DNA of 64,000 nucleotides. It comes from Bettongia penicillata ogilbyi (taxonomy: Eukaryota > Chordata > Mammalia > Diprotodontia > Potoroidae). The stretch is taken from assembly GCA_023548195.1 (NCBI GenBank), contig JAJHZJ010000419.1, positions 1 to 64,000 of the forward strand, given 5' to 3'. A program made the position numbers and the translations under genes. The notes under the pieces are model-generated. The model was not told the origin of the DNA. It did not search any database and saw only the letters and a list, made by a program, of their open reading frames with translations. This document shows, one piece after another, positions 1-11,438 of the stretch; position 1 is the first letter of the stretch, and each line of letters begins with the position of its first letter.

Positions 1-304
1 ATGGCTATGCACACATATATAGAGAATACACATATCCACGCACAAACATGTATAGAGTGTGGTATGTCTATAGATAGTTTTGATTATGTCACCTGAACTC
101 TGATCACATCTCCTGATCATTTATCATTTCTGAAATGGCTCATATTTTTACAAATTTTTCTCTCGGTTCTCTGTATGTTTGAGAAATGAGGTCTTTATCA
201 GAGAAACTTGCTTCAAAAGTCACTTGCTTTACTCTAAGCAATACTGGTATCACTACTGCTACAATGATTAAAATAGCAACAAATACTACTCCTGCCAGTT
301 TTAT

Positions 305-345
305 TAATAGTACTACTCCCACCGCTACTACTCCTACTCCTACTC

Positions 346-383
<38 letters not shown>
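305..383. repeat. (CTA/ACT)n triplet microsatellite
   Basis: An imperfect then perfect run of CTA triplets, with CCTA interruptions at its left end. It creates an artificial poly-Thr open frame that should not be called a gene. Confidence 0.9.
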
Positions 384-1849
384 GATATAGATCTTTAATG
401 TTTATAAAGCACTTTACATTTTTTAAGGAGTCTATTACTTATGAGGTTGAAGTTCTCAAATATTAAAAAAACAAAAACAAATCTCAATAATCAGAAGTGT
501 TCTATAGTAAGAATAATGCTGAATATGTTTCAGGAAAATCTCATTTCAAATCCTGACCATCTTTATTCTTAGCTTTGTGATCCTAGTTAAAGCAATTAAC
601 CTGTAGGAGTTTCAACTGAATCCACCAATGGAAAATAAACTCAAATGTTAAGGGTTATGGTACACTTCCAAAAAACATATCCAATAAGTGGTCACTAGAG
701 TTCTGTTGGAAGGCCTTGTTTGGGAAATAGAAATTACTCCCAGACAGTCCTTCCCACTTGTGGATAGCTCTAATTCTTAGAAGAGAATTTGTTTGTTTTG
801 TTTATTTGAGGTGGGTTTTTTTTATTTTGTTTGTTTGTTTGTTTGTTCTTACCTCCTTACATTAAACTGAAATTTGAAGCTTTTTAATTTGCGATCATTG
901 CACAAATTTATGGGACCAAGACCAACAAAATATGTATTTCCACCATATAGCAACAATTCCAATATTTGAAAAGAACTATTACTTATGATCCCTCTATGTT
1001 TTCTCTCCTTGGTGGAAATATGACCATTTCCTTTAACTGTTCCTCATCTGTAAGACTGAGATAATTAATAATTCTAGCACCAACCTAACAAAATTGGAAT
1101 TAAAAAAGGTATTTGATCACTCTTAAAGACCTGTCATAATTGTGAATTGTAGAAGACATTAGCAATGCAAATAAACTAGTGTTTCCCTCTCTCCATCAGC
1201 AGCAGAAATGATTGAAACCCATGTTTTCAGTGAGCAGAAGGGAACTTGCACTTCATCTCTCAGTGACATTGGTAACTCTCACTATAAACTATAAAATGGC
1301 TGCTAATTTATATTAATTGAAGCAGTTACCTCACTGAAGTTAGTTCCTTATTCTGATTAAATCAAAAGTCCAGACTAAAACAAAATAAACAGAACAATAA
1401 TAATAAAAATCATCTCCCCAAAAATGCGAGATTTTATAAGACTTCTCTTAATGATTACCCTTACAGTTTTAGGTATTACATAGTATTAGAAATGCTAAGC
1501 TTACACTGATGTTATTGACATTGTTAAATGAGCATATTTTTTTTCTCCAAAATCTTTAACATAAAAACATAGCTTTATTTTATTATTTTTGGCCCAGATT
1601 TATAACTTCATTGAGATAGTGACTTCCTACTTATGAAATCACCTTTATTAATCAGGTTTTGCAATTTGTAGAGAAGTACTTGAACACACTGATAGTTTAA
1701 ATAACTTTCTCAGAGACATACAATTCTTCGGCTTCAGAAGCAAAAACTGAATCCAAGACTTACTTAATTGAAGGCAAGTTCTCTATCTACTTCGCATGCT
1801 GTCTTTCATCATACAGACAGAAAACTGACTTCAAAGACCTGAAGACCTT

Positions 1850-1990
1850 AGGTCTAATCCTACTACTGACCCTGAGGAATTCATATAACCTCCCAATGTT
1901 CCAGTCAACTTCCTAAATCTGTAAATTGCAGAGCAGGTACTCTGGTAGTAGGAATTTCTTTCCTGGTAGATCTTCACACCAATGAAATTA
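1850..1990 (+). repeat. CORE-SINE/MIR-like fragment
   Basis: A degenerate stretch with the layout of a marsupial tRNA-derived SINE body: a 'cagtcaacttcctaaatctg' block followed by an 'attgcagagcaggt' block. The same two blocks recur at 45190-45260 and 51255-51325 as 'ctctctaatagtatataagc' then 'tgcagaaaag'. Old and 5' incomplete. Confidence 0.45.
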
Positions 1991-2102
1991 CAACTCTAAA
2001 ATTTTACCCTCCTGACAAGTGATTCTTTAGCTCTCAAAGATTTTGCAGTAATTTATGTCAATTAAGAAAGATTCCTTTCATTTCTTAGATATTTTTGGAC
2101 AA

Positions 2103-2235
2103 GATCATAGAATCACGCATTTAGAGCCTTAAGAGAACTTAGGGATCATCTCATCTAACCTTTACATGGTAGATGAAAAAAACTTAATCTACAGAGATGA
2201 AGTGTTTTCCCCACTGCTTGATCATAGAAGTAATA
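2103..2235 (-). repeat. Old SINE/LINE tail, 'catagaatca' type
   Basis: Begins with 'gatcatagaatcac' followed by 'agggatcatctcatctaacc'. This is the reverse complement of a common mammalian SINE end in which the body is followed by a 'ctagatgacctctaag' block. Degenerate; the family cannot be fixed from this fragment. Confidence 0.4.
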
Positions 2236-3029
2236 GTTCTTGGGGATATCCATGTAGAAACATAGAACCAAAAGAAAAAGATAAGTGTTCATGGTGGAAT
2301 TTCTCCTTTTATGAGTACAGATTAAAAAGGCAGAGCACTTACTGATTTGTTTACGAGAACTGCCTTCCATACATGAGGCATACTGTATATAGGTGCCCCA
2401 CTAATTAACATGCTTAAGTGTCTCTAGTATTATAATCAAGTAAGTGCCCAGTGGATATTTCAATTGCACCCCATTTTGCTCTTCAAGGACAATTCATCTA
2501 ATTACTAAAATTATATGTGTACAAAAATGAGATTGTTTTTAAAGTTTGACCTAAAATTCTTGGATGCAAAAAAAAATCAATCACAGACTGTATATGAAAA
2601 AGAGAAACAGAGATAATTTAGGAGGTTCAAAGTGCAGTTAACCTTGGTAGTATTAATTTGTGCTTTTGAACTGTCTCCCAAGAATAACCAATAGGGGTTT
2701 TCTGTGCTATTTTATGTTTAATACAACTTTGAACTTAAATCAGAGATCAAAATTTTACCCTCAGGCAGGACTTGGATTTTTGCCAAGCTTGTATCAGATG
2801 CTACAAATATAAGAAAATAGCAAAAAAACATTAATTCATAGATAGCTTAAAACATGAGAGAAAAAAATTATAGTGGAATTTAGGAAAACATGAATAATTT
2901 GAGTGGGGTATATAATTTGTAGCAATAGATGACATTTTATAAGGAAAAGTTCAGATACCAGATAGTTCTCATTATTTCTGTATGCATATATGTCAACAGA
3001 TGTATAACTACATTTGAATGAGTATTTCC

Positions 3030-3125
3030 TCTACTGAAATTCATTCATTTATTTAATAAATATTTATTATGTACTCCCCATATTCCAGAAAATGTCCTAG
3101 GTGCTTGAAATACAGAAATGAGAAT
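3030..3125 (+). repeat. L2/L3-like LINE 3' fragment
   Basis: Contains 'aataaatatttattatgtac', then 'gtcctaggtgcttg' and 'aaatacagaaatgag'. These correspond to the widespread mammalian block 'tattgagcacctactatgtg' through 'ggtgctggggatac'. Heavily diverged. Confidence 0.45.
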
Positions 3126-3244
3126 TTAAAAATCATAGAGGTCAATCATTCATAATTTCAGGAGCTGTATCCAAAACTAAAAAAAAAATGAGATGCCTGA
3201 CCCTTTAAAATGAACTTATCAATATTATTCATCTTTTAGCTGAC

Positions 3245-3455
3245 CTACATCAAAATCCTTGAGTTCAACTTCTGCCTTAGACATTTACTGGGTGACCCTG
3301 GACAAGTAACTTAACTGCTATCTGCTTCAGTTTACTCAATTATAAAAATGTAAGAATATCACCTACTTCCCAGATGGTTATGAAGATCAGATGAAATAAT
3401 ATTTATAAAGAATTTTGCAAACTTTAAAGTACTATAGAAATGCTGGATATTATTA
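3245..3455 (+). repeat. MIR/CORE-SINE
   Basis: A full-length-like MIR layout. It has a degenerate tRNA-derived B box ('gagttcaactt'), the block 'acttactgggtgaccctgga' with 'caagtaacttaa', then 'tcagtttactcaattataaa', and a tail with 'gatgaaataatatttataaa'. The order and spacing match the CORE-SINE family. Confidence 0.75.
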
Positions 3456-3484
3456 ACTCAATTTTCTTGTGTCTCAATTTATTA

Positions 3485-3640
3485 ACATACACATATGTCT
3501 GTACTTTATATGTACACATAATATATATACATGTGTGTATATACTTTCACACATAAGTGTGTATGTATATGTGTATATACATATATGTATGCATGACTAA
3601 TATAAATATAGTCTATATATAAATTCTATAAATTTATATT
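3485..3640. repeat. TA/CA-rich microsatellite cluster
   Basis: An imperfect alternation of atatac, tgtgta and tatata words. Low-complexity purine/pyrimidine-alternating DNA with no coding value. Confidence 0.8.
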
Positions 3641-3898
3641 ACAAATTCTAATTACTAATATGTGAATTGAGTCAGACTACAATGAATCTTAGTTTTTTCT
3701 CAGCTTTAAATCAATGTATCTATGCTTTTATGATCCTAGATTATGCCCAGAAGTCATAAAAGAGAACAATTTGTGGACACTACAGAGAAAAGTTTTTTTA
3801 AAAATGTGAGTGAAATCTTCCTCATGATGAGAGCTGTCTAAAATTGGGTGAAGCATCAAAGTACTATATTAAGAATTTTTTTAAAAAATTATTTCCTC

Positions 3899-4426
3899 AG
3901 AGGTGGAGCCAAGATGGCAGGGAGAAGTCACGATGCTGCCTGAGCTCTCCCCAGTTTCTCTCAGAAACAACATTAAATGAAGCCTCTAATGGATTTTGGA
4001 GCAAAGGAAGTTACAAAAAGATAGAGTGAAACAATTTTCCACATTAAGATAACTTAAAAGGACTTCACAAAAAGTCTGTTTCACTTGGGAAAAAGGGGAG
4101 TGAAGCCCAGCATATAATGTATCCAGGAGAGCTGGCAGGAGAATCTTACCCACAGAGAGAAAAGCGAACTAGGCCATTTGTTCCTGGCTTAGGAGGCCTA
4201 TGGCACAACAAGGCAGGTGTGAGGCCTCCAACCCCAATAGAAGAGACAAGTTGTCAGTCTCAGAAACAAGGAAACAATATGAGTGACTAGATCAGGGCAA
4301 GCCAGCACAACGAGGAAGCTGCCAGCAGGTGAGGCTCCAGTGCACAAAGCCAGTGCAGGCTGTTTGACCCCAGCTAAAGAAGCCTGGGACAGTGGTTCCT
4401 GTGCCACAGGAGAAGAGTAAACTATA
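3899..4426 (+). promoter_or_regulatory. L1 5' UTR segment
   Basis: Starts 'agaggtggagccaagatggc', the typical L1 5' terminus. Related starts are seen in the HAL1 copies here: 'ggatggagccaagatggtgg' at 31105 and the reverse complement of 'ggccatcttagctctacccc' at 21746. About 530 bp, richer in G and C than the flanks, no long ORF. It stops abruptly at a TAGA microsatellite that belongs to the tail of the HAL1 inserted in opposite orientation. In an intact element this region would carry the internal promoter. Confidence 0.7.
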
Positions 4427-4439
4427 GATAGATAGATAC

Positions 4440-4501
<62 letters not shown>

Positions 4502-4565
4502 GTATATATCTATATGGATAGCTATAGATATAGATAGATAGCTATAGATTAGATAGATATAGATA
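4421..4565. repeat. (TAGA/GATA)n microsatellite at the HAL1 tail
   Basis: About 75 bp of near-perfect GATA repeats, then about 65 bp of imperfect tagata/tatagc words. It sits exactly where the A-rich 3' tail of the minus-strand HAL1 should end. It therefore probably grew from that tail and is not part of the host L1. Confidence 0.85.
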
Positions 4566-5394
4566 GATATATTTTAATTTCTTACTAAATTAATTTATTT
4601 TAGTTTTCAACATTCACTTCCACAAAATTTTGAATTTCAGATTTTCTCATCTCCACCCTCCTCCCAACCCAGAACAGTGTGCATTCTGATTATTCTTTCC
4701 TCCAATCTGTCCCCCCTTCTATCAACCTCCTTATTCCTTTCCTTTCTATTTTCTGGTAGGATGAGACAGATTTCTCTACGACATTGCCTATATATCTTAT
4801 TTGCTAGTTGCATGTAAAAACAATTTTTAACATTCATTTTTAAAGCCTTGAGTTCCACGTTCTCTCCTTACCTCCTTCCCACACAGCCTCATTGAGATGG
4901 CAACCAATTCGATACAGATTATATATGTGAAACGCTTCCATAACAGTGATGTTTTGAAGGACTAACTATATTCCCCTTTATGCTGTCCCACCCTCCATTT
5001 ATTCTATTCTCTCCTTTAACCTGTTCCTCTACAGAAGTGTTTGCTTCCTAGTACCCTTTCCCCTAATCAGTCATTCCTTCTATCTTCCCACCACCTTCCC
5101 CTCGCTTTCCTGTAGGGTTAGATAAACTTTCATACCCAATTGAATGTGTATGTTATTCTCTCCTGAAGCCTAATCCAAAGAAAATAAGGCTCACTTATTC
5201 CATCTCACCTTCCCCTTCTTCCCCTCCATTGTAAAAGCTCTTTCTTTCCTCTTTTAAGTGAGATGATTTACTACATTCTACCTCTCCCTTTCTTTTTCTC
5301 CCTGAAACTTTCTTTTTGACACTTGATTTTATTTCTTTAGATATCATTCCTTCATATTCAGCTCACCTTGTCCACTCTGTCTCTCTCTGTGTCT

Positions 5395-5535
5395 TTGTCT
5401 TTGTCCCTCTCTATATACATATATGTGTGTGAGAATGTGTGTGTATACATAGATACATACATAATATTCATATGTATATGCATGCACATACATATATACA
5501 CATAGAAACACCCACTGTATATACATGTGTGTATT
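5395..5535. repeat. TG/TA-rich microsatellite in the HAL1 3' region
   Basis: Alternating tatgtg, gtgtat and atacat words. A similar tract lies at the equivalent place in HAL1 copy 2 (19555-19860), in copy 4 (61955-62015, TGTGCATG words) and, as CA repeats, in copy 3 (33140-33165). It is therefore a family feature that has expanded separately in each copy. Confidence 0.8.
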
Positions 5536-5667
5536 CCCTCCAACTACAATAATACTGAGAAAGGTCTCATGAGTTACAAGTATCATCTTTCCATATAGGA
5601 ATGTAAACAGTTCAACTTTAATAAGTCCTTTATGCTTTCTCTTTCTTATTTACTTTTCCTTCCTTCT

Positions 5668-6728
5668 CTTAATTCTTGTATTTGGGAGTCAAATTTTCTA
5701 TTCATCCCTGGTCTTATCAACAAGAATTCTTGGGAGTCCTCTATTTCATGGAAATTCCCCTTAGGTATTATACTCAGTTTTGTTGGGTAGGTGATTCTGG
5801 TTTTAATCCCAGTTCCTTTGACCTCTGGAATACCATATTCCAAATCCTCCAGTCTCTTATAGTAGAAACTGTTAAATCTTGTGTTATCTTGATTGTGTTT
5901 CCACAAAACCTCAATCATTTCTTTCTGACTGCTTGTAATATTTTCTCCTTAACCTGGAACTTTGGAATTTGACTACAATATTTCTAGGAATTATCCTTTT
6001 GGGGTCTCTTCCATGAGGTAATGTGTGTATTCTTTTCATTTCTATCTTACCTTCTGGTTCTTGAATATCAGGGAAGTTTTCTTTGATAATTTCTTAGAAG
6101 ATGACATCTAGGCTCCTTTTTTTTAATCTTGATTTTTGGGTAGACTAAAAACTTTTAAATTATCTCTCCTGGATCTATTTTCCAGGTCAGTTGTTTTTCC
6201 AATGAGATACTTCACATTGTCTTCTTTTTTTTCATTCTTTTGATTTTGGTTTTATGATTTCTTAGTTTCTCATAAAGTCTTTAGCTTCTATTTTCTCCAT
6301 TCTAAATCTTATTTCAGAGAGCTTTTAGAGCTCTTTTTCCATTTCATCCATTCTGCTTTTTAAGGCCTTCTTCGCCTCATTCCCTTTTTGAATATCTTTT
6401 GCCATTTGAATTAGTCTAATTTTAAAGCTGTTATTTTCTTCAGCATTTTGGGGAAGGGTGGGTTCCTTTAGCAAACTGTTGACTTGCTTTTCATGATTTT
6501 CTTGCACCACTCTCATTTCTTTTCTCAATTTTCCCTCTACTTCTCTTACTTGAATTCCAAAATCCTTTTCGAACTCTTCCATTGCCTGAGACAAATTCAA
6601 ATCTCCTTTGGATGCTTTGGATACAGGAGCTTTGACTTTGTTGTCTTCTTCTGGTTTTTATATTTTGATCTTCCTTATCACCAAGAAAGTAAGAATCTAT
6701 AGTCTATTTTCTTCCCTTGTTTGCTCAT
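5668..6728 (-). pseudogene. HAL1/L1 ORF1 relic (copy 1)
   Basis: ORF1p is the RNA-binding chaperone of L1-type elements: coiled coil, RRM, then a C-terminal domain. Here the coiled-coil segment is readable at 6600-6325 (rich in E and K, with NAEENNSFKIRL). The C-terminal domain is readable at about 5918-5646, where TRITYPTKLSII matches the RITYPAKLSII of the best copy at 62150-63253. Frameshifts and stops separate the pieces and the RRM is poorly preserved. Non-functional. Confidence 0.75.
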
Positions 6729-7241
6729 TTTCAAAGTCATTTATTTGACTTTTGAGTTCTTTGTTGAGTTGGCTGCAGAAGCAGTTATCAGTTTGGCAAT
6801 GGCTGCTGCCACCCTGGCCCTATGGCTGATATTGGGTCTGGAGCAAGACCATCCTCCCCCATCAACCACATTATAAATCCTTCCCATTGACCTTCAAAAC
6901 TATTTTAAGAGGTTGTGGGCTGAGAAGCTTGGAATCTGCTGCAGCTGCCAACAATTAGGTCCCCTATGGCCTACTCCACCACCATCCATGCCAGTGCAGT
7001 CCACTCTCAACTGTACTCCACTCCCAGTCTGGTGTGATAGACCCTTCTTGTTGACCTTCCAGATTGTCTTGGGTTAGAAATTTGCTTTAGTCAATCATTT
7101 TGTGACTTTTTTTCTCTAGAATTTGTATGCAATCATTTTTTACAGATTTTTTGAGATGTTTAAGGGGAGAACTCAAGCTGAGCTCTTTGTTTCTACTCCA
7201 TCACCTCAGTTCCACTTCCAAGAGTTTAACTTTAAAAGTCA

Positions 7242-7355
<114 letters not shown>

Positions 7356-7374
7356 TTTAAAAAGCAAGATTAAA

Positions 7375-8135
7375 AAAAGGACTTGAGCATAGAGAATTAC
7401 TATGGTGACAGGCGAGATCAAAACACGAACTTAAAACAGAACAACATTGTCAATATACCTACATCCAAAAACTTGAAGGAGAATTTCAGTTGGCCTCAAG
7501 TCCAAAAAACCTTCTTGTAAGAACTCATAAGGGATTTTTAAAGTCAAATAAGAAAAGTAGGGAAAAGAAATGGCAAGTATGCAAGAGAGAGTCAATAGCC
7601 TGGAATAGGAAGGACTAAAATTGACTGAAGAAAACAATTCCTTAAAAATATGCAATTGGCCAAGTGGGAAAGAAAACACCTCCTTAAAAAGTAAAATTGA
7701 CCAAATAGAAAAGGAGGTACAAAAATTAATTGAAGAAAAACTTCCTTAAAATTGGAATCAGTCAAGTGGATTCTAATGACTTCAAAAGGCATCAAGAATC
7801 ATTCCAACAAAATCAAAAGAATAATAATAATAAAGAACATGTAAAAAAAACCTCATTGGAAAGACAAGGAACCTTGAAGATACATCTACAAGAGATGATT
7901 TAAAAGTTATTGGACTAACTTTCAGTCTGAGCTGTAGTAAGGGCTGTGTAAGCAGCAGTGAGTTCCTCACCTTTCAGCCTTCTCTTGGATTACAAAGAAG
8001 AATCACTTATTCAGCAAAATTTAGTGTAATCTTTCAGGGTGGATACTGAATGAAATAGGGGACTTTCAATCATTCCTGATGAAAAATCATAGAGCTGAAC
8101 AGAAAATCTGATCCTCAAATACAAGACTAAAGAGA
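7375..8135 (+). pseudogene. L1 ORF1 relic
   Basis: Degenerate ORF1 of the split L1. Recognisable blocks are an A-rich coiled-coil region at about 7480-7830 ('gaagaaaacaattccttaaa', 'cattggaaagacaaggaacc'), then 'acaagagatgatttaaaagt' near 7887-7906. The last corresponds to the conserved RRDNLKI entry to the RRM. A stretch at 7920-8000 does not match the other copies. The C-terminal end resumes at about 8035 ('actgaatgaaataggggact', then a block matching the 'FDFQxQE' end). Many stops. Compared by eye with the better copy at 62150-63253. Confidence 0.7.
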
Positions 8136-8216
8136 AGCCTAAAAGTAGTAAATAAGAAAGAAAAATTAAAACAAAAACAAAACATGTTATTCAATAAGGT
8201 TGACCTGTTTACATCC

Positions 8217-8661
8217 CATAGTGCCTGTCCTATATTCACAGTACTCACAGTAGCCATGAGTATTGTGGCACAATTTTGAGTCATAAAATACCACAGACAC
8301 TCCACGTGGAAGGTAAACCAAAACATTTGATCAGACACCAGAAAGTCAAATACATCACAGCAAGAAAAATCTATACACAATAACACTGCAGAGAACAACA
8401 CTATCCCCAAATCTTTTCCCTGTTAGATTTCCCACAAACCAGCTCCATTAAACAAATAACAAGCAGGCTCCTCTCATGATTAGTTTTCTCTCAGCTCTGC
8501 TCTAGACTTGCCTCTTCCTGTTCCAACATTCCTGTTCCACCTGTTCAGCAAACTCCTCCCACCACATGTGACTTAGGCTTCCTGGTGTTTTAAGCTGTTA
8601 ACATGGGCCAATTAATGAATGAGAAAGATCTTTCCATTTAAAATGCTATTGCTTTCAGCCA
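8217..8661 (-). repeat. ERV 3' LTR
   Basis: Aligns along its length with 10953-11438 and with the solo LTR at 39748-40235. Shared blocks are 'tattcac' near the left edge, 'cacaaaccagctccattaaa', 'acatgtgacttaggcttcc' and 'gaaagatctttccattta' near the right edge. The left terminus reads CA where the other two copies read TG, a decayed terminus. It lacks some 40 bp present in the other two (AC-rich middle part). Confidence 0.8.
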
Positions 8662-9332
8662 CAAGATGTTCCCTCTTCATTATATAGGTTGGTGGGCTAA
8701 CAGGTATCAACCAAATTGTAATAGGAATAACAGAAAATTAGCATATAAAACAATATCTTAGGCAATATCTTGGGGTAGGACTTGAGCACAAACAATACAT
8801 CACACCCCCTCAAAGAATGGGGTCTAAAATCTTGTGGTAAGGGGTGAAAGTCTCTTCTTCCATAGCTACTTCCTTCTGAAATTGGACATAGAGCTATCCC
8901 TGCTCCAAGAGGTACCATTTGAGAGATTTGTTGTTTAGCAGGCTTCTGGAGTTTGGTCCACTTCATGTCCAGAGGTAACATATGACCATCATGGATTGGG
9001 GATGACATCTGGCTTAAGTGATCAGGCATCTACAAGTGGAATGAACTAAGCCTATAGGGAAAAAAAATCTAGAAAATAAGTTTAATGGACAAAAAGCCAG
9101 AAAGAAACAAGGAGACAATAAACAGAGGCAGAATAAATATAGGGTCATCCATGCTTCTGGAGTCCTTGAACCCACTATCATAGCCTCATTAACAGTAGAA
9201 TACATGTATTAATTCATATCTTCCTTACTACAAATTGATATCTCCCTCAGGTAAATTTAAATCATACCTCTAAATATATCTATTTCAATGATGTGTTCAG
9301 AAATGCACACAATTACTACAGTATATTCTTTC

Positions 9333-9524
9333 TTAGGTAATTGTCCAACTTTCTTCACTAAGTTGACTTGTCTGGTGATATTTCATCCCTTCCCAGACTA
9401 TGATGCTAATAGGAGTTCCATATTTAAACTTATCAGAGTTTCCATATATAAGGGAACCCTCTGCCCCAGTGTCTGTTAATGACTTAGTTATAATTCTTGA
9501 TCCATTTTTCCAATATATGGTCAA
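9333..9524 (-). pseudogene. Retroviral protease relic
   Basis: A 63-residue open frame with LTDTGAEGSLIYGNSDKF. The DTGA core is the active-site signature of retroviral aspartic proteases, and the following SLIYGN is typical of pol protease in several ERV lineages. The frame is lost soon after and the flap and second loop are not readable, so it is a dead fragment. It lies mid-way in the internal region, as expected for pro read on the minus strand. Confidence 0.7.
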
Positions 9525-10190
9525 ATTGATATAAGGTCTCTAATCCTGTCTGTGTATTTCTTTAATCTGAACCAAGGCTCAAACAATTTCCTATTCTCCC
9601 TGAAGGTATGAAAAATTTGAATACAAAAGTTCAGAAGAATCTGTAGGGGTAGTTCTTACTTCTCTATTTTGTTTAGTATCAAGTCCCTTTTCTCAGTACA
9701 TTCTGTGTAGTTAATTGGTTGGAATACCATCTATGCTTCCAAAATCTACCCCTGCTCTCAATAGAGCAGTAAAAAATTCTTTCCATGCCAATTTATTCTG
9801 ATTTTGAATCCACTGGCTATTTAGTCTTTTCTCTCTAAGATTTTTCTCTTTTCCTCAGTTCCCTAAGTTACTTAACTGTGAAATCTTGTTCAGCACATCT
9901 AGAAGAGGATGCTCTACTTCCCCAATTATTAGAGTCAAAATTAATGCTTGTAAGTAGGAGGAGCTGTCTTCACTATTATTTTCCTAAGTAAAACTGCAAA
10001 GGGGTTATCATAGTATACATCTGAAATTCCAATCATTGTGGCAGTCTTCATTACCTCCTCTTTTTACTTTCTTCTACACTCCCTAAGTAAAACCAGGGTC
10101 TATCTTCACTATGTCACATAGGTCAGTAGGATACTTCCTACTGCATTCTTTTGCAGTCAAAGATACTGGATTAGGTGTTATGTTACATTC

Positions 10191-10409
10191 TTACATATTG
10201 TAATCGCTAAAGGTTTGCTGTACAAAAGGATTCTCACTAATGCCTATAAATTCCAAGGAATCCATGCCATTTATAGATACTCCTCCAGTCCCTTCATCAC
10301 TGATTCTCCCCATGTAAGATATTAATGATTCTCCCATCCCTTGGGTGAACTGACTCAAAATATCTGTGACCTCCTCTTGTGTAAAATCATCAGTTATTTC
10401 CCTAAACAC
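10191..10409 (-). pseudogene. Possible gag fragment of the ERV
   Basis: A 72-residue open frame, acidic and rich in Ser/Thr/Gly (TQEEVTDILSQFTQGMGESL, then YMGRISDEGTGGV). Its place between the 5' LTR and the protease relic is where gag should be. 'LISYMGRISDEG' is reminiscent of the capsid pattern that precedes the major homology region, but I cannot name a family from this alone. Confidence 0.35.
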
Positions 10410-10952
10410 TGTGTAACCATCTTGATTCTACTGTTTCTGCGTCATCAACTAGTATGCTTCTACTTGAGTAACTTTTCCCTCCAACACTATTTCACTTAAT
10501 TGCCCTGACGTCCTTATGTTCTCCTCCCACATCCTCTTCTGGCAGTCCTGTGGCAACTAGGTTGAGTCTGTAAAAAGGACATATGCACATTTTTTTTTGT
10601 CAACCTTCAGCCTCTTCTGAGTTAAGTTAATAGTCGTTGCTTTCACCTGACATCCTCAGGCCTGCTCTTTTAAAGGACAGCCCAAAGCATGAGAATTCTC
10701 ATATAAACTAACTCTTTTTTTTATCTGAATTTTTTTCCTTAAGCAAGTTGTCTCTGTTTTTACACATAATACAATAATCCATTAATAAAATCCAGCCTCT
10801 CGATCCATGCCAGCTCCTTTCCTGGTCTAATTAGAATTGCTTGCAAACACCTTTCCAAGTCCCCCAATCTGGGGATACTAATTTCTTCCTCTAAACTCTT
10901 TCTGCCTCCACATAGAAATTTTATGCCTTGTGATCCTATTTTTGTTACCATT

Positions 10953-11438
10953 TGTAGTGTCAATGCAATATTCACATTCACTTGGCACAATTCTAAATCA
11001 TGAAATATCACAGGCATTCCTCATGGAAGGCAGAGCCAAAACTTTTATTCAGACATCAGAAAACCAAATCTGTCACATCAGCAAATGTCTATGCATAATA
11101 CCAGTGCAGAAAACAACACTATCCCTAAACCTTCCAGCTGCTAGGCTTTCCACAAATCAACTCCATTAAAGAAATCACAAGCAGGCCCTCTTAAACAAAA
11201 TCACAAAAAATTCTTTCACTCACAATAGCCAGCAGGCTGTATCTTCCTCGCTGTGAATGCTGTCATGAATAATTTCCTCTCAACTCTACTCTAGCTCCAT
11301 CTCTTCCTGTTCTACCCTTCTTGTTCCACCCAGTCATCAAACTCTGATAATCACATATGACTTAGGCTTCCATGTGGTTTAGCAGGTCAATTAATGAATA
11401 TGAAAGATCTTTCCATTTATATTGCTATTATTTATCCA
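10953..11438 (-). repeat. ERV 5' LTR
   Basis: About 486 bp, starting TGTAGTGTC on the plus strand. It is separated by two bases from the putative primer-binding site at 10950 and below. Same blocks as the 3' LTR. The divergence between the two LTRs, visible by eye as many substitutions and indels, means the insertion is old. Confidence 0.8.

Larger units (their letters stand above)
1..3880. other. Left intergenic stretch with ancient repeat scraps
   Basis: AT-rich, non-coding. It contains a CA/TA-rich start (about 1-60), a CTA triplet repeat, and SINE or LINE scraps listed separately. I see nothing recognisable in 384-1849 or 2240-3029. Short open frames here have low-complexity or unremarkable translations and no protein family I recognise. 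Confidence 0.6.
4427..7219 (-). mobile_element. HAL1-like LINE copy 1 (ORF1-only), inserted in L1 5' UTR
   Basis: Reading the minus strand: a 5' end at about 7219 ('ggaagtggaactgaggtgat'), a 5' UTR, an ORF1 relic (6728 to about 5668), then about 1.1 kb of non-coding 3' region ending near 4566. No ORF2 lies between ORF1 and the tail, which is the hallmark of HAL1, a non-autonomous L1 derivative. The 3' end shares blocks with the copies at 18743 and 61125 ('ttttcaacattcacttccac' next to 'aaattttgaatttc' on the plus strand). A candidate target-site duplication is 'aagagtaaactata' at 4413-4426 against 'aagagtttaacttta' at 7220-7234, which would place the insertion inside the L1. Confidence 0.75.
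8217..11435 (-). mobile_element. Endogenous retrovirus, internally deleted, inserted in the L1
   Basis: Two direct repeats of about 450-490 bp (8217-8661 and 10953-11438) flank about 2.3 kb of internal DNA, a proviral layout read on the minus strand. Next to the 5' LTR (high coordinates) the minus strand reads TGGTAACAAAAATAGGATCA two bases after the LTR end, the position of a primer-binding site. A purine-rich 'gaagagggaacatcttg' lies just before the 3' LTR and could be the polypurine tract. The internal part holds a protease relic and a possible gag fragment, but no convincing reverse transcriptase, integrase or envelope, so most of pol and env is gone. The flanks are L1 sequence on both sides. 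Candidate target duplication: CATCC at 8212-8216 and TATCC at 11433-11437, with the exact LTR edge uncertain by a few bases. Confidence 0.78.

Noticed and set aside
140..398. Overlapping small ORFs, one with a hydrophobic VVFVAILIIVAVV stretch
   Set aside because: It arises from the complement of a CTA/ACT triplet repeat and adjacent AT-rich DNA. There is no start context, homology or partner gene.
4440..4560. Regular short repeats considered as a CRISPR array
   Set aside because: Tetranucleotide tandem repeat without unique spacers. The window is a eukaryotic genome.
3899..7219. L1 5' UTR plus opposite HAL1 read as a twin-primed (5'-inverted) single insertion
   Set aside because: In twin priming the inverted 5' part sits at the 5' side of the element. 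Here the plus-strand 5' UTR abuts the 3' tail of the HAL1, and L1 sequence continues beyond 7220, so nesting explains it better.
10760..11017. 85-codon minus-strand ORF considered as gag start
   Set aside because: It begins inside the LTR and crosses the primer-binding site, so it cannot be a normal gag frame.
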